Assembly: GCF_003355155.1 (NCBI RefSeq)
Contig: NZ_CP031320.1
Location: 248,001 to 312,000 of the forward strand
Length of the DNA stretch: 64,000 nt
DNA from: Streptomyces armeniacus
GTDB taxonomy: Bacteria; Actinomycetota; Actinomycetes; Streptomycetales; Streptomycetaceae
Direction of reading: 5' to 3'
This document shows, piece by piece, positions 33,328-43,471 of the stretch. The notes beneath the pieces were generated by a model. The model worked only from the letters and a program-made list of their open reading frames with translations. It was not told the origin of the DNA and did no database searches. The translations under genes were made by a program, and so were the position numbers. Position 1 is the first letter of the stretch, and every line of letters starts with the position of its first letter.

Positions 33328-35733
33328 TCACGCCGCGACCGGGAGCTCCGCGGAGGCCGGGGTGAGCGCCAGCTCCAGCACCCGGCGTACGTCCGAGACC
33401 GGGTGGACGTCAAGGCCGGCCAGCACCTCCTCCGGCACGTCGTCCAGGTCCGGCTCGTTCCGCTTCGGGATGATCACGGTGGTCACCCCGGCGCGGTGCG
33501 CCGCCAGCAGCTTCTGCTTGACGCCGCCGATCGGCAGCACCCGCCCGGTCAGCGAGACCTCGCCCGTCATCGCCACGTCCGGCCGCACCTGGCGCCCGCT
33601 GAGCAGCGAGGCCAGCGCGGTGGTCATGGTGATGCCCGCGCTCGGCCCGTCCTTGGGCACCGCGCCCGCGGGCACGTGCAGGTGGATACCGCGCTCCTTG
33701 AGGTCGGCGACGGGCAGCTCCAGTTCGGCGCCGCGCGAACGCAGGTAGGAGAGCGCGATGTGCGCGGACTCCTTCATCACGTCACCGAGCTGCCCGGTCA
33801 GCGTGAGCCCGCTGCCGCCCGCCTCCGGATCGGCCAGCGACGCCTCCACGTACAGCACGTCGCCGCCCGCGCCCGTGACCGCCAGGCCGGTGGCCACGCC
33901 CGGCACCGCCGTACGCCGCTCGGCCGGGTCCTGCGCGGCCTCCGGGGTGTGGTGCGGCCGCCCGATGAGCTTGCGCAGGGCGTCCGGACCGACGGTGAAC
34001 GGCAGCTCGCGCTCGCCGAGTTCGTGCTCGGCCGCGACCTTGCGCAGGACGCGTGCGACGGCGCGCTCCAGGTTCCGTACGCCCGCCTCACGCGTGTACT
34101 CGCTCGCGAGCTTGCGCAGCGCGGACTCGTCCAGGGTCACCTCGTCACCGGCCAGTCCGGCCCGTTCGAGCTGCCGGGCCAGCAGGTGGTCGCGGGCGAT
34201 GGTGACCTTCTCGTCCTCGGTGTAGCCGTCGAGCTGCACGACCTCCATCCGGTCCAGGAGCGCCTCCGGGATGGCCTCCATGACATTGGCCGTGGCCAGG
34301 AACACCACGTCGGAGAGGTCGAGTTCGACCTCCAGGTAGTGGTCCCGGAACGTGTGATTCTGCGCTGGGTCCAGCACCTCCAGCAGGGCCGCGGCCGGGT
34401 CGCCGCGGAAGTCCGAGCCGACCTTGTCGATCTCGTCCAGGAGCACCACCGGGTTCATCGAACCGGCCTCCTTGACGGCCCGTACGATCCGCCCGGGCAG
34501 CGCCCCGACGTACGTACGGCGGTGGCCGCGGATCTCCGCCTCGTCACGTACGCCGCCCAGCGCGACCCGTACGAACTTCCGCCCCATCGCCCGCGCGACG
34601 CTCTCGCCCAGCGAGGTCTTGCCGACCCCGGGCGGGCCGACCAGCGCCAGTACGGCGCCGCCGCGTCGGCCGCCGATGACGCCCAGCCCGCGCTCCTCGC
34701 GGCGCTTGCGCACCGCCAGGTACTCGGTGATGCGCTCCTTCACGTCCGCCAGCCCGGCGTGGTCGGCGTCCAGGACCTCCTTGGCGCCCGCGATGTCGTA
34801 CGCGTCGTCGGTCCGTTCGTTCCACGGCATCTCGAGCACGGTGTCCAGCCAGGTGCGGATCCAGCTGCCCTCGGGGCTCTGGTCGGAGGACCGCTCCAGC
34901 TTGTCGACCTCCTTGAGCGCCGCCTTGCGGACGTCCTCCGGGAGCGCGGCTGCCTCGACGCGGGCGCGGTAGGCATCCACTCCATCGCCTTCAGCCGCGT
35001 CGTCCCCGTTCAGCTCCGCGAGCTCCTTCCGTACGGCCTCCAGCTGGCGCCGCAGCAGGAACTCGCGCTGCTGCTTGTCGACGCCCTCCTGGACGTCCTT
35101 GGCGATGGACTCGGCCACGTCCTGCTCGGCGAGGTGCTCGCGGAGCGTCTCCACGGCGAACCGCAGCCGCTGCACGGGGTCGGTGGTCTCCAGCAGTTCG
35201 ATCTTCTGCGCGGTGGACAGGAACGGCGAGTAGCCGGCGTTGTCGGCGAGCTGCGCCACGTCGTCGATCTGCTGCACCCGGTCCACCACCTCCCAGGCAC
35301 CGCGCTTGCGGAGCCAGCTGGTGGCCAGCGCCTTGTACTCCTTGACCAGTTCGGCGACCGCGCCGGGCACGGGGTCGGGCGCGGTCTCGGTGACCTCGCT
35401 GCCCTCCACCCACAGTGCGGCACCCGGGCCGGCCGTACCGGAGCCGATACGGACCCGGCGCAGGCCGCGGATGAGCGCGCCCGGGTCGCCGTCGGCGAGC
35501 CGCCCCACCTGCTCGACCCGGCCAAGCACACCGATGCCGGCGTAGTTGCCGTCCACGCGCGGGACGAGCAGCACCCGCGGCTTCTTCCCCTCGGGCGCGG
35601 CGGACTGCGCGGCCTCGACCGCGGCGCGTACCTCGGTGTCGGACAGGTCCAGCGGCACCACCATCCCCGGCAGGACCACCTCGTCGTCGAGGGGCAGCAC
35701 GGGCAGGGTGAGTGTTTCGGACGTCGAAGCCAT
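33328..35733 (-). CDS. lon: Lon protease
   Basis: The 801-residue protein has a full Lon layout: a substrate-binding LON domain (LPLDDEVVLPGMVVPLDL), a coiled segment, the AAA+ module with Walker A GPPGVGKT and Walker B VVLLDEID, the sensor region, and the proteolytic domain with the catalytic Ser in PKDGPSAG and Lys in GGVKQK. Lon degrades damaged and selected regulatory proteins using ATP. Many actinomycetes lack lon, but Streptomyces has it under heat-shock repressor HspR. A matching inverted repeat lies 22 bp upstream of the start. The start ATG follows GGGAGAG. Confidence 0.97.
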   Translation of the reverse strand: MASTSETLTLPVLPLDDEVVLPGMVVPLDLSDTEVRAAVEAAQSAAPEGKKPRVLLVPRVDGNYAGIGVLGRVEQVGRLADGDPGALIRGLRRVRIGSGTAGPGAALWVEGSEVTETAPDPVPGAVAELVKEYKALATSWLRKRGAWEVVDRVQQIDDVAQLADNAGYSPFLSTAQKIELLETTDPVQRLRFAVETLREHLAEQDVAESIAKDVQEGVDKQQREFLLRRQLEAVRKELAELNGDDAAEGDGVDAYRARVEAAALPEDVRKAALKEVDKLERSSDQSPEGSWIRTWLDTVLEMPWNERTDDAYDIAGAKEVLDADHAGLADVKERITEYLAVRKRREERGLGVIGGRRGGAVLALVGPPGVGKTSLGESVARAMGRKFVRVALGGVRDEAEIRGHRRTYVGALPGRIVRAVKEAGSMNPVVLLDEIDKVGSDFRGDPAAALLEVLDPAQNHTFRDHYLEVELDLSDVVFLATANVMEAIPEALLDRMEVVQLDGYTEDEKVTIARDHLLARQLERAGLAGDEVTLDESALRKLASEYTREAGVRNLERAVARVLRKVAAEHELGERELPFTVGPDALRKLIGRPHHTPEAAQDPAERRTAVPGVATGLAVTGAGGDVLYVEASLADPEAGGSGLTLTGQLGDVMKESAHIALSYLRSRGAELELPVADLKERGIHLHVPAGAVPKDGPSAGITMTTALASLLSGRQVRPDVAMTGEVSLTGRVLPIGGVKQKLLAAHRAGVTTVIIPKRNEPDLDDVPEEVLAGLDVHPVSDVRRVLELALTPASAELPVAA

Positions 35734-35754
35734 GATCTCTCCCTAGGCAGGCAA

Positions 35755-35775
35755 GTTGAGCTATCAAGACTCAAT
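35755..35775 (-). promoter_or_regulatory. HAIR-type HspR operator upstream of lon
   Basis: GTTGAGC-N7-ACTCAAT matches the HAIR consensus CTTGAGT-N7-ACTCAAG at 11 of 14 arm positions. HspR, with DnaK, represses dnaK, clpB and lon operons in Streptomyces through such sites. The site is immediately upstream of the lon ribosome-binding region, so it probably overlaps the promoter. Confidence 0.78.
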
Positions 35776-35996
35776 GCACGGAGGGGGTGGGATGTTCCCG
35801 TGAGCGGCGGGCGTTCGCTGTCGGCGATAGCCGGCCCACCGGGGGGATCCGAACGAGGGGACCCGAAGGAAGGAGTCGCGTGGTCGACAACCCCGGTCGG
35901 CGGCGGGCTGTTCCCCGGCGCCCGTACGGGGGACGGCGCGGGAACGGGGCTCGTACGGGCGCTTGTTCGCTCTCAGCGATCCGGGATACTCCAGAC

Positions 35997-36497
35997 ATGT
36001 CACCTCCCCGTGTCACCCGTCGCACCCTCATGACCGGGCTGCTGCTCGGCGCCTTCGCGGGCTGCTCGGGGGACGCCCCGCGCTCGGAGGACGCCACTGC
36101 GGAGGAGTCCCCGTCCCCGGAGCGGTCCCCGGGCCCGGACCCGTCCGGCAGCCGCGCGCGGCTCGTCACCCTGCACGTCTCCGGCGGCTACGCGGGCGTC
36201 GACAAGGAGATCGCGGTCCGCACCGACGGCTCGTACACCACCTCCCTCCGCGACATCCCGGGCCGCACCGGCCGCTTCACGCCCGCCGAGCTGTCCCGGC
36301 TGCGCCGCCTGCTGGACGGCGCCCGGCTCGGCACGCAGCCCAGCCGCAACGTGGACCCGGACCTCCGCGACCAGTTCCTCTACCGCGTCACCTACGGTGA
36401 CCACGTCGTCGTCACCGACCTCTCCGACCCCGTGCCGCCGCTGTCCGACGCCATCGCGCTGCTGGAGCGGGCGCTGGACCGGGCCGTCGAGGACTGA
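35997..36497 (+). CDS. Emfourin-like lipoprotein
   Basis: The 166-residue protein has a twin-Arg-like N-terminus (RRTLMTGLLLGAFAGC) ending in a lipobox Cys, so it is a membrane-anchored lipoprotein. After a Ser/Pro/Glu linker the rest has the pattern of the protealysin-inhibitor emfourin family: a VSGGYAG strand, FTPAELSRLRRLLDGAR, then FLYRVTYGDHVVVTDLSD and LERALDRA. Emfourins inhibit M4 metallopeptidases by occupying the active site. The assignment is by pattern memory, not search. No M4 protease is in the window. It is divergent from lon and followed after 56 bp by a spermidine-synthase-like gene. Confidence 0.6.
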   Translation: MSPPRVTRRTLMTGLLLGAFAGCSGDAPRSEDATAEESPSPERSPGPDPSGSRARLVTLHVSGGYAGVDKEIAVRTDGSYTTSLRDIPGRTGRFTPAELSRLRRLLDGARLGTQPSRNVDPDLRDQFLYRVTYGDHVVVTDLSDPVPPLSDAIALLERALDRAVED

Positions 36498-36553
36498 CCG
36501 GGCACGGCGGAACGGCAGCGGGAACGGCACGAGCGGACGGAGCAGCGGAAGCC

Positions 36554-37252
36554 ATGCACGCACCGGACGAGACGCAGGCGCCCGACGACGGCCGGCCCGT
36601 CGTCCTCGACCGCCGCACCGGCCCGTACGGCGAGGTGGTGCTGCGGCGCAGTGGCGAACTGCTGCAGATCATCGCCAACGGCTGCTTCCTGATGGACACC
36701 TCGGACGGCCGTTCCGAACGGCTGCTGGTCCGCGCCGCGCTCGACGCCCTGCCCGTACGGCCCGGACCGCGCCTGCTGCTCGGCGGCCTCGGCGTCGGCT
36801 TCTCGCTGGCCGAGGCGGCGCGCGAACCGCGCTGGGGGCGCATCACGGTGGTCGAGCGCGAGGAGGCCGTGGTGGAATGGCACAGGTCTGGACCACTCGC
36901 CCCGTTCACCGCCGAAGCCCGCGCCGACGCGCGCACCGAGCTCGTACACGCGGACCTCCTGGAGCACCTGCGCGCCACCCGAGACCGCTACGACGCGCTC
37001 TGCCTCGACATCGACAACGGCCCCGACTGGACCGTCACCGACGGCAACCGCTCGCTGTACTCCCCCACCGGACTCGCCGCCTGCCGTGCCCGGCTGACCC
37101 CCGGCGGGGTGCTGGCGGTCTGGTCGGCCCGACACTCCCCCGCATTCGAGGAACTACTGCGGAATAACGGATTCAGTCGGGTCCGTACGGAAGAGACACC
37201 AGTCGCCCGGGGCGTTCCCGACGTCGTTCACTTCGCAATGAGACCGGCGTAG
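36554..37252 (+). CDS. Spermidine synthase-like SAM-binding protein
   Basis: The protein of 232 residues has the aminopropyl/methyltransferase fold: a short beta-hairpin with YGEVVLRRSGELLQIIANG as in spermidine synthases, then motif I LLLGGLGVGFSLAE, the acidic VVEREEAVVEWH, DALCLDIDNGPDW as motif II with its conserved Asp, and LTPGGVLAVWS. True SpeE has DGxD and a C-terminal dimer part; here only the core is present, so polyamine synthesis is uncertain. The gene follows the lipoprotein gene and precedes the two-component system. A similar gene between lon and this regulatory pair is, from memory, conserved in Streptomyces. Confidence 0.8.
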   Translation: MHAPDETQAPDDGRPVVLDRRTGPYGEVVLRRSGELLQIIANGCFLMDTSDGRSERLLVRAALDALPVRPGPRLLLGGLGVGFSLAEAAREPRWGRITVVEREEAVVEWHRSGPLAPFTAEARADARTELVHADLLEHLRATRDRYDALCLDIDNGPDWTVTDGNRSLYSPTGLAACRARLTPGGVLAVWSARHSPAFEELLRNNGFSRVRTEETPVARGVPDVVHFAMRPA

Positions 37253-37331
37253 CCCACACGTGCACGAGGCCCTTACGCTGCTGCCAGCAGACACACACAA
37301 AGCCACAGGGGCAACGCAGGGGCGGCACCGA

Positions 37332-38135
37332 ATGGACCAGACCAACACCACATCAACGCATAACGGCCAAGCCGCTGCGGCGACCACCCCTGGCGCCCAG
37401 CGTCGCATTCTGGTGGTCGAGGACGATCCCACCATCGTCGACGCCATCAGCATGCGCTTGCGCGCCGAGGGCTTCCAGGTGCAAACGGCCGGCGACGGGC
37501 CGGCCGCCGTCGAAACCGCCGAGGCATGGCAGCCCGACCTGCTCGTCCTGGACGTCATGCTGCCGGGCTTCGACGGACTCGAGGTGTGCCGCCGCGTACA
37601 GGCGCAGCGCCCGCTGCCGGTGCTGATGCTCACCGCGCGTGACGACGAGACCGACATGCTCGTCGGGCTCGGTGTCGGCGCCGACGACTACATGACCAAG
37701 CCGTTCTCCATGCGCGAGCTCGCCGCCCGGGTGCACGTCCTGCTGCGCCGCGTGGAGCGGGCCACGCTCGCCGCGCACACACCGCGCAGCGGGACGCTGC
37801 GGCTCGGTGAGCTGGAGATAGACCACGCACAGCGCAGGGTCCGGGTGACGGGCGAGGACGTGCACCTCACGCCGACCGAGTTCGACCTGCTCGTCTGCCT
37901 GGCGCACTCGCCGCGCGCCGTGCTCTCCCGCGAGCAGCTGCTCGCCGAGGTGTGGGACTGGGCGGACGCCTCCGGCACCCGCACCGTCGACAGCCACATC
38001 AAGGCGCTGCGCCGGAAGATCGGCGCCGAGCGCATCCGTACGGTCCACGGCGTCGGGTACGCCCTGGAGTCGCCCTCCTCGGGCACCCCCGCCTCGGCGG
38101 CCACACCGGTCACATCCGTCACCGACGGGGCGTGA
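37332..38135 (+). CDS. OmpR-family response regulator
   Basis: The 267-residue protein has a Ser/Thr/Ala-rich 20-residue N-terminal tail and a receiver domain: RILVVEDDP, the phosphorylated Asp in LLVLDVMLPG, the Thr in MLTARDD, and the Lys in YMTKPFS. A linker leads to an OmpR winged helix: LTPTEFDLLVCLAHSP and DSHIKALRRKIG. It acts with the histidine kinase encoded 6 bp downstream, most likely as its transcriptional output. The target genes are unknown. The start ATG is inferred; the ribosome site is weak. Confidence 0.95.
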   Translation: MDQTNTTSTHNGQAAAATTPGAQRRILVVEDDPTIVDAISMRLRAEGFQVQTAGDGPAAVETAEAWQPDLLVLDVMLPGFDGLEVCRRVQAQRPLPVLMLTARDDETDMLVGLGVGADDYMTKPFSMRELAARVHVLLRRVERATLAAHTPRSGTLRLGELEIDHAQRRVRVTGEDVHLTPTEFDLLVCLAHSPRAVLSREQLLAEVWDWADASGTRTVDSHIKALRRKIGAERIRTVHGVGYALESPSSGTPASAATPVTSVTDGA

Positions 38136-38141
38136 CGTGAC

Positions 38142-39236
38142 GTGACCGCCGGTTCGCCACGCGTACGCGCGGCCTGGAGCCGGACATGGGCGCGCACGTG
38201 GGAAGCGCTCCGGCCGCTCGACCCGTACCGCTCGGTCAAGGCGGCGCTCGGCGCGGTGGTGATCACCTCGGTCGTGATCACCACGCTGCTGGCGCTGTTC
38301 GCCGTCCACTCGGCGACCGAGCTGCGTGTGATCACGATCCTCTCGATCATCGTCTCGCTGCTGATCACGCAGTTCGTCGCGCAGTCGCTGACCGCGCCGC
38401 TGGACGAGATGACTGACGCGGCACGCGGCATGGCGCAGGGGGACTACACGCAGCGGGTACGGGGCGGGCGGCGCGACGAGTTCGGCGAACTGGCCGCCAC
38501 CTTCAACCAGATGGCCGCCGACCTGGAGGCCGTCGACCAGCACCGCAAGGAGCTGGTGGCCAACGTGTCGCACGAGCTGCGCACCCCGATCGCCGCGCTG
38601 CGCGCCGTACTGGAGAACGTTGTCGACGGGGTCTCCGACGCCGACCCGGAGACCATGCGCACCGCCCTCCAGCAGACCCAGCGGCTCGGGCGGCTGGTGG
38701 AGCACCTGCTCGACCTGTCGCGGCTGGACAGCGGCGTGGTGCCGCTGCACGCGCGGCGCTTCGAGGTGTGGCCGTACCTCGCGGGCGTGCTCAAGGAGGC
38801 CAACATGAGCAAGGGCCAGGGGCACGCCCGTACGGACGTCCACCTCCACCTGGACGTCTCGCCGCCCGAGCTGACCGCGCACGCGGACGCGGAACGGCTG
38901 CACCAGGTCGTCGCCAACCTGATCGACAACGCCGTCAAGCACAGCCCGCCGCACGGCCGCGTCACCGTGCGTGCCCGCGGCGGCAGCGCCCCGGAGAGCC
39001 TTGAGGTCGAGGTGCTGGACGAGGGCCCCGGCATCCCGGAGTCCCAGCGGCACCGCGTCTTCGAGCGCTTCAGCCGTACGAAGGGGCCGGGCGGCGCCCA
39101 GTCGGGCTCGGGCGACGGGGGCACCGGGCTGGGCCTGGCGATCGCGCGCTGGGCGGTCGATCTGCACGGCGGACGGATCCGCGTGGCCGAATCCCCCCGG
39201 GGGTGCCGGATCCAGGTCATGCTTCCGGGTCGGTAG
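38142..39236 (+). CDS. Two-component sensor histidine kinase
   Basis: The protein of 364 residues has two close membrane helices (residues 35-75, VVITSVVITTLLALF and ITILSIIVSLLITQF) with almost no outer loop. A HAMP domain follows, then the HisKA domain with SHELRTP containing the phosphorylated His, and an HATPase domain with NLIDNAVKHSP, DEGPGIP and GTGLGLAIARWAVDLHGG. The lack of an extracellular domain suggests it senses membrane state or an intramembrane partner. The GTG start lies 6 bp after the response regulator stop, within GTGACGTGACGTGAC, and another GTG nearby is possible. Confidence 0.94.
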   Translation: MTAGSPRVRAAWSRTWARTWEALRPLDPYRSVKAALGAVVITSVVITTLLALFAVHSATELRVITILSIIVSLLITQFVAQSLTAPLDEMTDAARGMAQGDYTQRVRGGRRDEFGELAATFNQMAADLEAVDQHRKELVANVSHELRTPIAALRAVLENVVDGVSDADPETMRTALQQTQRLGRLVEHLLDLSRLDSGVVPLHARRFEVWPYLAGVLKEANMSKGQGHARTDVHLHLDVSPPELTAHADAERLHQVVANLIDNAVKHSPPHGRVTVRARGGSAPESLEVEVLDEGPGIPESQRHRVFERFSRTKGPGGAQSGSGDGGTGLGLAIARWAVDLHGGRIRVAESPRGCRIQVMLPGR

Positions 39237-39429
39237 CGGGCCGCTTGTTGACGTAGGGTCGCACGAGCACGCGGACACGGACGCCGAGGCGACGTCTCCC
39301 GGTTGCCGACTGACGCTGAACGTCGTGTGTTTCCCGCCAAAACCTGCCTTGAAACCAGGTCTCGGATGTGACTTGCACGACGACAGCCCGTTCAGACTGC
39401 AACGAACCGGCTGGAAGGCGTAGCCTTTA

Positions 39430-39461
39430 CTTCCGCTGTCCACCATCTTAGGAAGCGGAAG
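39430..39461 (+). promoter_or_regulatory. 5'-leader hairpin before kgd
   Basis: CTTCCGC and GCGGAAG can pair over 7 bp with an 18-base loop ending next to the GAGGGCGG ribosome site of kgd. It might affect translation. The rest of the 240-bp gap before kgd shows no gene and no convincing promoter. Confidence 0.35.
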
Positions 39462-39476
39462 AGGGCGGTTGTCGCC

Positions 39477-42400
39477 GTGTCGTCACAGTCCCCCAATACC
39501 TCGAGCGTCTCTGCCGAACAGCACGGTGAGGGGAATAACCCCGCCGCCGCGTTCGGACCCAACGAGTGGCTCGTCGACGAGATCTACCAGCAGTACCTCC
39601 AGGACCCCAACTCGGTAGACCGAGCCTGGTGGGACTTCTTCGCGGATTACAAGCCAGGCCCGGCCGGGGCCAGCCTGAAGGGCGACGGGAAGTCGGGAGC
39701 GAGCGCCTCGGGCGCCGCCGCGCCGCCCGCGCCCCCGGCGCAGCAGCCGCCGGCCCAGGCCGCTCCCGCGCAGGCCCAGGCCGCACCGGCGCAGCAGGCG
39801 CCCGCGCAGGCCGCGCCGCCCGCGCAGCAGCAGGCACCGGCGCAGCAGGCGCCCGCGAAGTCCGCACCCGCCCAGGCGCAGGCCGCACCGGCAGCGCCCG
39901 CGAAGCCGGCACCGGCCAAGCCGAGCGCGGGCGCGGGGGCCCCCGCCAAGGCGGACGAGCCCGCCGCGGAGGAGGGCGGCCCGGAGTACGTGCCCCTGCG
40001 GGGCCCGTCCGCCGCCGTCGCGAAGAACATGAACGCGTCGCTGGAGCTGCCCACCGCCACGTCGGTGCGCGCCATCCCGGTCAAGCTCCTCATCGACAAC
40101 CGCATCGTCATCAACAACCACCTCAAGCGCGCCCGCGGCGGCAAGGTGTCCTTCACGCACCTCATCGGCTACGCCATGGTGCAGGCGCTGAAGGCGATGC
40201 CGACGATGAACCACGCGTACGCCGAGAAGGACGGCAAGCCCACCCTGGTCAAGCCGGACCACATCAACCTCGGGCTCGCCATCGACCTGGTCAAGCCGAA
40301 CGGCGACCGGCAGCTCGTAGTGGCCGCCATCAAGAAGGCGGAGACGCTCACCTTCTTCGAGTTCTGGCAGGCGTACGAGGACATCGTCCGCCGCGCCCGC
40401 AGCAACAAGCTGACGATGGAGGACTTCTCCGGCGTCACCGCGTCGCTGACCAACCCCGGCGGCATCGGCACCGTCCACTCCGTGCCCCGCCTCATGCCCG
40501 GCCAGGGCCTGATCGTGGGCGTCGGGGCGATGGAGTACCCGGCGGAGTTCCAGGGCACCTCGCAGGACACCCTGCACCGGCTCGGCGTCTCCAAGGTCAT
40601 GACGCTGACCAGCACGTACGACCACCGGGTGATCCAGGGCGCCGCGTCCGGCGAGTTCCTGCGGATCATGCACCAGCTGCTGCTCGGCGAGAACGGCTTC
40701 TTCGACGACATCTTCGAGGCGCTGCGCATCCCGTACGAGCCGGTCCGCTGGCTCAAGGACATCGACGTCTCCCACGACGACGACGTCACCAAGGCCGCCC
40801 GCGTCTTCGACCTGATCCACTCCTACCGCGTGCGCGGCCACGTCATGGCCGACACCGACCCGCTGGAGTACAAGCAGCGCAAGCACCCCGACCTCGACAT
40901 CAACGAGCACGGGCTGACGCTGTGGGACCTGGAGCGGGAGTTCGCGGTCGGCGGCTTCGCCGGCCGGACGATGGCGAAGCTGCGCGAGATCCTCGGTGTG
41001 CTGCGCGACTCGTACTGCCGGACCACCGGCATCGAGTACATGCACATCCAGAGCCCGAAGGAACGCAAGTGGATCCAGGACCGCGTGGAGCGGCCGCACG
41101 CCTCCCCGGAGCGTGAGGAGCAGCTGCGGATCCTGCGCCGGCTCAACGCGGCGGAGGCGTTCGAGACCTTCCTGCAGACCAAGTACGTCGGCCAGAAGCG
41201 GTTCTCGCTCGAGGGCGGCGAGTCGGTCATCCCGCTGCTCGACGCGGTGATCGACGCGGCCGCCGAGGCGCGCCTGGACGAGGCCGTCATCGGCATGGCG
41301 CACCGCGGCCGGCTGAACGTGCTCGCGAACATCGTCGGCAAGTCGTACGCGCAGATCTTCCGCGAGTTCGAGGGCAACCTCGACCCGAAGTCGATGCACG
41401 GCTCCGGCGACGTGAAGTACCACCTGGGCAACGAGGGCACCTTCACCGGGCTGGACGGCGAGCAGATCAAGGTCACGCTCACCGCCAACCCGTCCCACCT
41501 GGAGGCCGTCGACCCGGTCGTCGAGGGCGTCGCACGGGCCAAGCAGGACATCATCGGCAAGGGCGGCACGGACTTCACCGTCCTGCCGATCCAGGTGCAC
41601 GGCGACGCGGCCTTCGCGGGCCAGGGCGTCGTGGCCGAGACGCTGAACATGTCGCAGCTGCGCGGCTACCGCTGCGGCGGCACCGTGCACATCGTGATCA
41701 ACAACCAGGTCGGCTACACGGCGGCGCCGGAGTCCGCGCGCTCGTCGATGTACTGCACCGACGTGGCCCGCATGATCGAGGCGCCGATCTTCCACGTGAA
41801 CGGCGACGACCCCGAGGCCGTCGTACGGGTGGCGCGGCTCGCGTTCGAATACCGGCAGGCGTTCAACAAGGACGTCGTGATCGACCTGATCTGCTACCGG
41901 CGCCGGGGCCACAACGAGATGGACAACCCCAACTTCACCCAGCCGGTGATGTACAGCCTGATCGACAAGAAGCGCTCGGTGCGCAAGCTCTACACCGAGT
42001 CCCTGATCGGCCGCGGCGACGTCACCATGGAGGAGGCGGAGCAGGCGCTCCAGGACTTCCAGGGGCAGTTGGAGAAGGTCTTCACGGAGGTCAGGGAGGC
42101 GACCACCGCCGCGGCGCCGGCCGAAGTGCCGCAGCCGACGGCGGAGTTCCCCGTACCGCTGGAGACCGGCGTCAGCGAGGAGATCATCAAGCGGATCGCC
42201 GAGTCCCAGGTCAACATCCCGGACCGGGTCAAGGTGCACCCGCGGCTCCTGCCGCAGCTCCAGCGGCGCGCGGCGCAGATCGAGGACGGCACCATCGAGT
42301 GGTCCATGGGCGAGATGCTCGCCTTCGGCTCGCTGCTGATGGAGGGCACGCCGGTCCGGCTCGCGGGCCAGGACTCGCGGCGCGGCACGTTCGGCCAGCG

Positions 42401-43343
42401 GCACGCGGTCCTCGTCGACGGCGACACCGGCGACGAGTACACGCCGCTGCTCTACCTCTCCGAGGACCAGGCGCGGTTCAACGTCTACGACTCGCTGCTC
42501 AGCGAGTACGCGGCGATGGGCTTCGAGTACGGGTACTCGCTCGCCAGGCCCGAGGCGCTGGTGATGTGGGAGGCGCAGTTCGGTGACTTCGTCAACGGCG
42601 CGCAGACCGTCGTGGACGAGTTCATCAGCTCGGCCGAGCAGAAGTGGAACCAGACGTCCGGCGTCACGCTGCTGCTGCCGCACGGCTACGAGGGCCAGGG
42701 CCCGGACCACTCCTCGGCCCGTATCGAGCGCTTCCTGCAGCTGTGCGCGCAGAACAACATGACGGTCGCGATGCCGACCCTCCCGTCGAACTACTTCCAC
42801 CTGCTGCGCTGGCAGGTGCACAACCCGCACCACAGGCCGCTGGTCGTCTTCACGCCGAAGTCGATGCTCCGGCTCAAGGCGGCGGCGTCGAAGGTGGAGG
42901 AGTTCACCTCGGGCGGCTTCCGTCCGGTGATCGGGGACGACTCGGTCGACCCGGAGCAGGTCCGCAAGGTCGTCTTCTGCTCGGGCAAGGTCTACTACGA
43001 CCTGGACGCCGAGCGGCAGTCGCGCGGCATCACGGACACCGCGATCGTCCGCATCGAGCGGCTCTACCCGCTGCCCGCGCAGGAGATCCAGGACACGCTG
43101 GCGCCGTACACGAAGGCCCAGAAGTACGTGTGGGCCCAGGAGGAGCCGGCCAACCAGGGCGCGTGGCCGTTCATCGCGCTCAACCTGGTCGACCACCTGG
43201 ACCTGATCATCGGCGCGGCGCCGGACAACGCGGACCGGCTGCGCCGGGTCTCGCGCTCGTCCTCCTCGTCGCCGGCCGTGGGCTCCGGCAAGCGGCACAA
43301 CGAGGAGCAGCGTCAACTGGTCAACGAGGTGTTCGACCTCTGA
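39477..43343 (+). CDS. kgd: Multifunctional 2-oxoglutarate decarboxylase/dehydrogenase E1/E2
   Basis: This 1288-residue protein is the fused actinobacterial Kgd/OdhA. It has an N-terminal E1 segment ([20 protein letters not shown]), a linker of about 80 residues made almost only of Ala, Pro and Gln, an E2 acyltransferase-like domain (with [11 protein letters not shown]), and the E1 thiamine-diphosphate part containing [11 protein letters not shown] and [12 protein letters not shown]. There is no lipoyl domain, so the lipoyl carrier must come from another E2. The enzyme oxidatively decarboxylates 2-oxoglutarate in the TCA cycle and is held in check by GarA-type proteins in relatives. The start is a GTG preceded by GAGGGCGG. 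Confidence 0.97.
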   Translation: MSSQSPNTSSVSAEQHGEGNNPAAAFGPNEWLVDEIYQQYLQDPNSVDRAWWDFFADYKPGPAGASLKGDGKSGASASGAAAPPAPPAQQPPAQAAPAQAQAAPAQQAPAQAAPPAQQQAPAQQAPAKSAPAQAQAAPAAPAKPAPAKPSAGAGAPAKADEPAAEEGGPEYVPLRGPSAAVAKNMNASLELPTATSVRAIPVKLLIDNRIVINNHLKRARGGKVSFTHLIGYAMVQALKAMPTMNHAYAEKDGKPTLVKPDHINLGLAIDLVKPNGDRQLVVAAIKKAETLTFFEFWQAYEDIVRRARSNKLTMEDFSGVTASLTNPGGIGTVHSVPRLMPGQGLIVGVGAMEYPAEFQGTSQDTLHRLGVSKVMTLTSTYDHRVIQGAASGEFLRIMHQLLLGENGFFDDIFEALRIPYEPVRWLKDIDVSHDDDVTKAARVFDLIHSYRVRGHVMADTDPLEYKQRKHPDLDINEHGLTLWDLEREFAVGGFAGRTMAKLREILGVLRDSYCRTTGIEYMHIQSPKERKWIQDRVERPHASPEREEQLRILRRLNAAEAFETFLQTKYVGQKRFSLEGGESVIPLLDAVIDAAAEARLDEAVIGMAHRGRLNVLANIVGKSYAQIFREFEGNLDPKSMHGSGDVKYHLGNEGTFTGLDGEQIKVTLTANPSHLEAVDPVVEGVARAKQDIIGKGGTDFTVLPIQVHGDAAFAGQGVVAETLNMSQLRGYRCGGTVHIVINNQVGYTAAPESARSSMYCTDVARMIEAPIFHVNGDDPEAVVRVARLAFEYRQAFNKDVVIDLICYRRRGHNEMDNPNFTQPVMYSLIDKKRSVRKLYTESLIGRGDVTMEEAEQALQDFQGQLEKVFTEVREATTAAAPAEVPQPTAEFPVPLETGVSEEIIKRIAESQVNIPDRVKVHPRLLPQLQRRAAQIEDGTIEWSMGEMLAFGSLLMEGTPVRLAGQDSRRGTFGQRHAVLVDGDTGDEYTPLLYLSEDQARFNVYDSLLSEYAAMGFEYGYSLARPEALVMWEAQFGDFVNGAQTVVDEFISSAEQKWNQTSGVTLLLPHGYEGQGPDHSSARIERFLQLCAQNNMTVAMPTLPSNYFHLLRWQVHNPHHRPLVVFTPKSMLRLKAAASKVEEFTSGGFRPVIGDDSVDPEQVRKVVFCSGKVYYDLDAERQSRGITDTAIVRIERLYPLPAQEIQDTLAPYTKAQKYVWAQEEPANQGAWPFIALNLVDHLDLIIGAAPDNADRLRRVSRSSSSSPAVGSGKRHNEEQRQLVNEVFDL

Positions 43344-43359
43344 CCGGACCGGCCCGGGG

Positions 43360-43395
43360 GCCCGCGGCCTGCCGGTGGTACGGCGGGCCGCGGGC
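43360..43395 (+). terminator. Hairpin terminator after kgd
   Basis: GCCCGCGGCC and its exact complement form a 10-bp stem with a 16-base loop, 17 bp after the kgd stop. Confidence 0.7.
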
Positions 43396-43471
43396 CGCGG
43401 CCGGGTGATGTGCGTCGCTTCGCGGGGCGGGGGCTGGTTGGCCTCCGCCCCGCGGCGCTAGCGTGTGGATC

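Noticed and set aside
39483..43316. Very long open frame antisense to kgd
   Set aside because: It has no ribosome site or family pattern. High third-position GC in the real gene creates such antisense frames, as in other long genes here.
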